From: Clostridia bacterium
GTDB lineage: Bacteria; Aerophobota; Aerophobia; Aerophobales; AE-B3A
Assembly: GCA_009618505.1 (NCBI GenBank)
Contig: WJOQ01000395.1
Location: forward strand, 1 to 7,417
Direction of reading: 5' to 3'
Length of the DNA stretch: 7,417 nt
The translations under genes and the position numbers were made by a program. Shown here one piece after another: positions 6,370 through 7,417 of the stretch. Below the pieces are notes generated by a model that had not been told where the DNA came from, did not search any database, and worked only from the letters and a program-made list of their open reading frames with translations. Position 1 is the first letter of the stretch; each line of letters begins with the position of its first letter.

Positions 6370-7417
6370 CTATGGCTTGAAGAATAATTGTTCCGCAGCA
6401 AAATTGGTCGTAATTGCAAAACCCTTATGCTGAACATTTCCCAGCCTCTCCGACACTATCAAAGAATACTTAACCTTATCTACTATGTTAAAGAAATAAA
6501 CATTCTCATAAAGCAGACGGAGATACTCATTTCTTACCTTTTGCACCTCTTCAGGAGAAACTGCCAATGATTGGTAGAGTAAATCTAAAAATCTCTTAAC
6601 CTCTGCTGGAGGCTCTTCACCCTCTTTTCCGCCTGTAGTATACCACAGATCCCATGGTGGCCCTATGGTTGTGTCGCCCCAGAAAAAGTGAGCAAAGTTA
6701 TGCCATACAGGCAGAGAGGTCCACATCGAGGTGGCCTTAAGCTCATTTACTGCTTTACGTGTCCCCCATAGTCCTGGATCTATCGTCTTCATTGTTGCCT
6801 TAATTCCCACTTTTTTCCAACATTCTACCACTAATTCAGTTACCGGCACTATATCCGCAGCATGCATAGCAATCTCAAAGGGGATGACAAACGTCTTGCC
6901 ATCAGGCCCCAGGCGGTAACCCTCTGCATCTCGCTTGTTCAGACCCATCTCATCTAGGAGCTGATTTGCCTTTTGTGGATCGTAAACACTGGGTACTGCT
7001 GTAGGAAGCTCAGCAAATCCAAAGTAGACAGCATCGATTATCTCCTCACGGTTTATGGCCATGTTTAGGGCCCTTCGGAATCGGACATCCCTTACAACCT
7101 TCTGCCATACTGGATCTGGATAGGTAAAGCTCAAGGATATGTCAACTGGTGTCACATGCATATCCAACAATACTACCCGATAACCACCTGCTTCTTCACT
7201 CTCCTTATAGAGAGCTAGGCTCTCCAAGGTCGCGTCTTCTCGCAGAAAATCCAGTTCTCCCGCTAACACTTTCATAGTAGACATCTCCACATCCGCAACT
7301 AGCTCATCTCTAACCATATCAATATAGGGTAGCTGATTGCCCTCCGCATCTACCTTGAAGTAATAGGGATTCCGTTCATATGTGAATACCGTTGGTGTCA
7401 CCTCCACTAGCATCCAG
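6370..7417 (-). CDS. ABC transporter family 5 solute-binding protein, N-terminally cut by the window
   Basis: The C-terminal 348 codons of an extracytoplasmic binding protein (SBP_bac_5, oligopeptide/DppA-like family). The frame stays open through the right edge, and the ATG at 7413 is internal because the codon before it reads Trp and family motifs follow at once. Counting from that Met, landmarks are YERNPYYFKVDAEGNQLPYI (12-31), the hallmark VRDVRFRRALNMAINREEI (107-125), and GEEPPAEVKR plus a final QLFFKP. The signal peptide, usually a lipoprotein type, would lie outside the window. Such proteins deliver ligand to Opp/Dpp-type permeases; some members, such as those in Thermotoga, bind oligosaccharides instead of peptides, and a glycosidase downstream makes a sugar ligand plausible. 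No permease or ATPase genes are visible downstream on this strand; they may lie to the right. The gene appears intact where seen. Confidence 0.92.
   Translation of the reverse strand, partial: WMLVEVTPTVFTYERNPYYFKVDAEGNQLPYIDMVRDELVADVEMSTMKVLAGELDFLREDATLESLALYKESEEAGGYRVVLLDMHVTPVDISLSFTYPDPVWQKVVRDVRFRRALNMAINREEIIDAVYFGFAELPTAVPSVYDPQKANQLLDEMGLNKRDAEGYRLGPDGKTFVIPFEIAMHAADIVPVTELVVECWKKVGIKATMKTIDPGLWGTRKAVNELKATSMWTSLPVWHNFAHFFWGDTTIGPPWDLWYTTGGKEGEEPPAEVKRFLDLLYQSLAVSPEEVQKVRNEYLRLLYENVYFFNIVDKVKYSLIVSERLGNVQHKGFAITTNFAAEQLFFKP

Overview
The window looks like a piece of a bacterial chromosome with moderately low GC, dense in genes. Every convincing gene lies on the minus strand. The combination of a family 5 solute-binding protein, several UroD-like proteins and a large GH106-like glycoside hydrolase is typical of carbohydrate-using, often uncultured anaerobes. 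Nothing here fixes the phylum, and no rRNA, tRNA, CRISPR array or transposase gene was seen.

In transcription order (right to left) the layout is as follows. (1) 7417-6370 is the C-terminal part of an ABC-transporter family 5 solute-binding protein; its start lies beyond the right edge. (2) 6311-6346 is a perfect 14-bp hairpin. (3) 6273-5869 is a decayed C-terminal fragment of a second family 5 binding protein. (4) 5868-5615 has no convincing gene. (5) 5614-4495 is a broken UroD-family gene carrying an in-frame amber codon and a one-base frameshift in a run of seven A. (6) 4351-3248 is an intact UroD-family gene. (7) 3145-2087 is a second intact UroD-family gene. (8) 1993-1 is a large GH106-like glycoside hydrolase that starts at GTG and runs off the left edge.

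The UroD-family proteins are not HemE: they lack the N-terminal porphyrin-binding signature and resemble the broad MtaA/CmuA-like group of methyltransferase-related TIM barrels. The three paralogues belong to different subgroups and differ at the positions that bind zinc in MtaA-type enzymes. A plausible but unproven reading is a catabolic locus: a glycoside or peptide ligand is imported, a glycosidase cleaves a deoxysugar-like residue, and UroD-like enzymes act on a small, perhaps methylated, product. No corrinoid protein is visible to support the methyl-transfer part.

The stretch 4495-6300 is a local zone of gene decay between intact genes. The most unusual signals are the double lesion in the first UroD gene, the hairpin sitting where the broken binding-protein fragment begins, and the run of divergent UroD paralogues beside a glycosidase.
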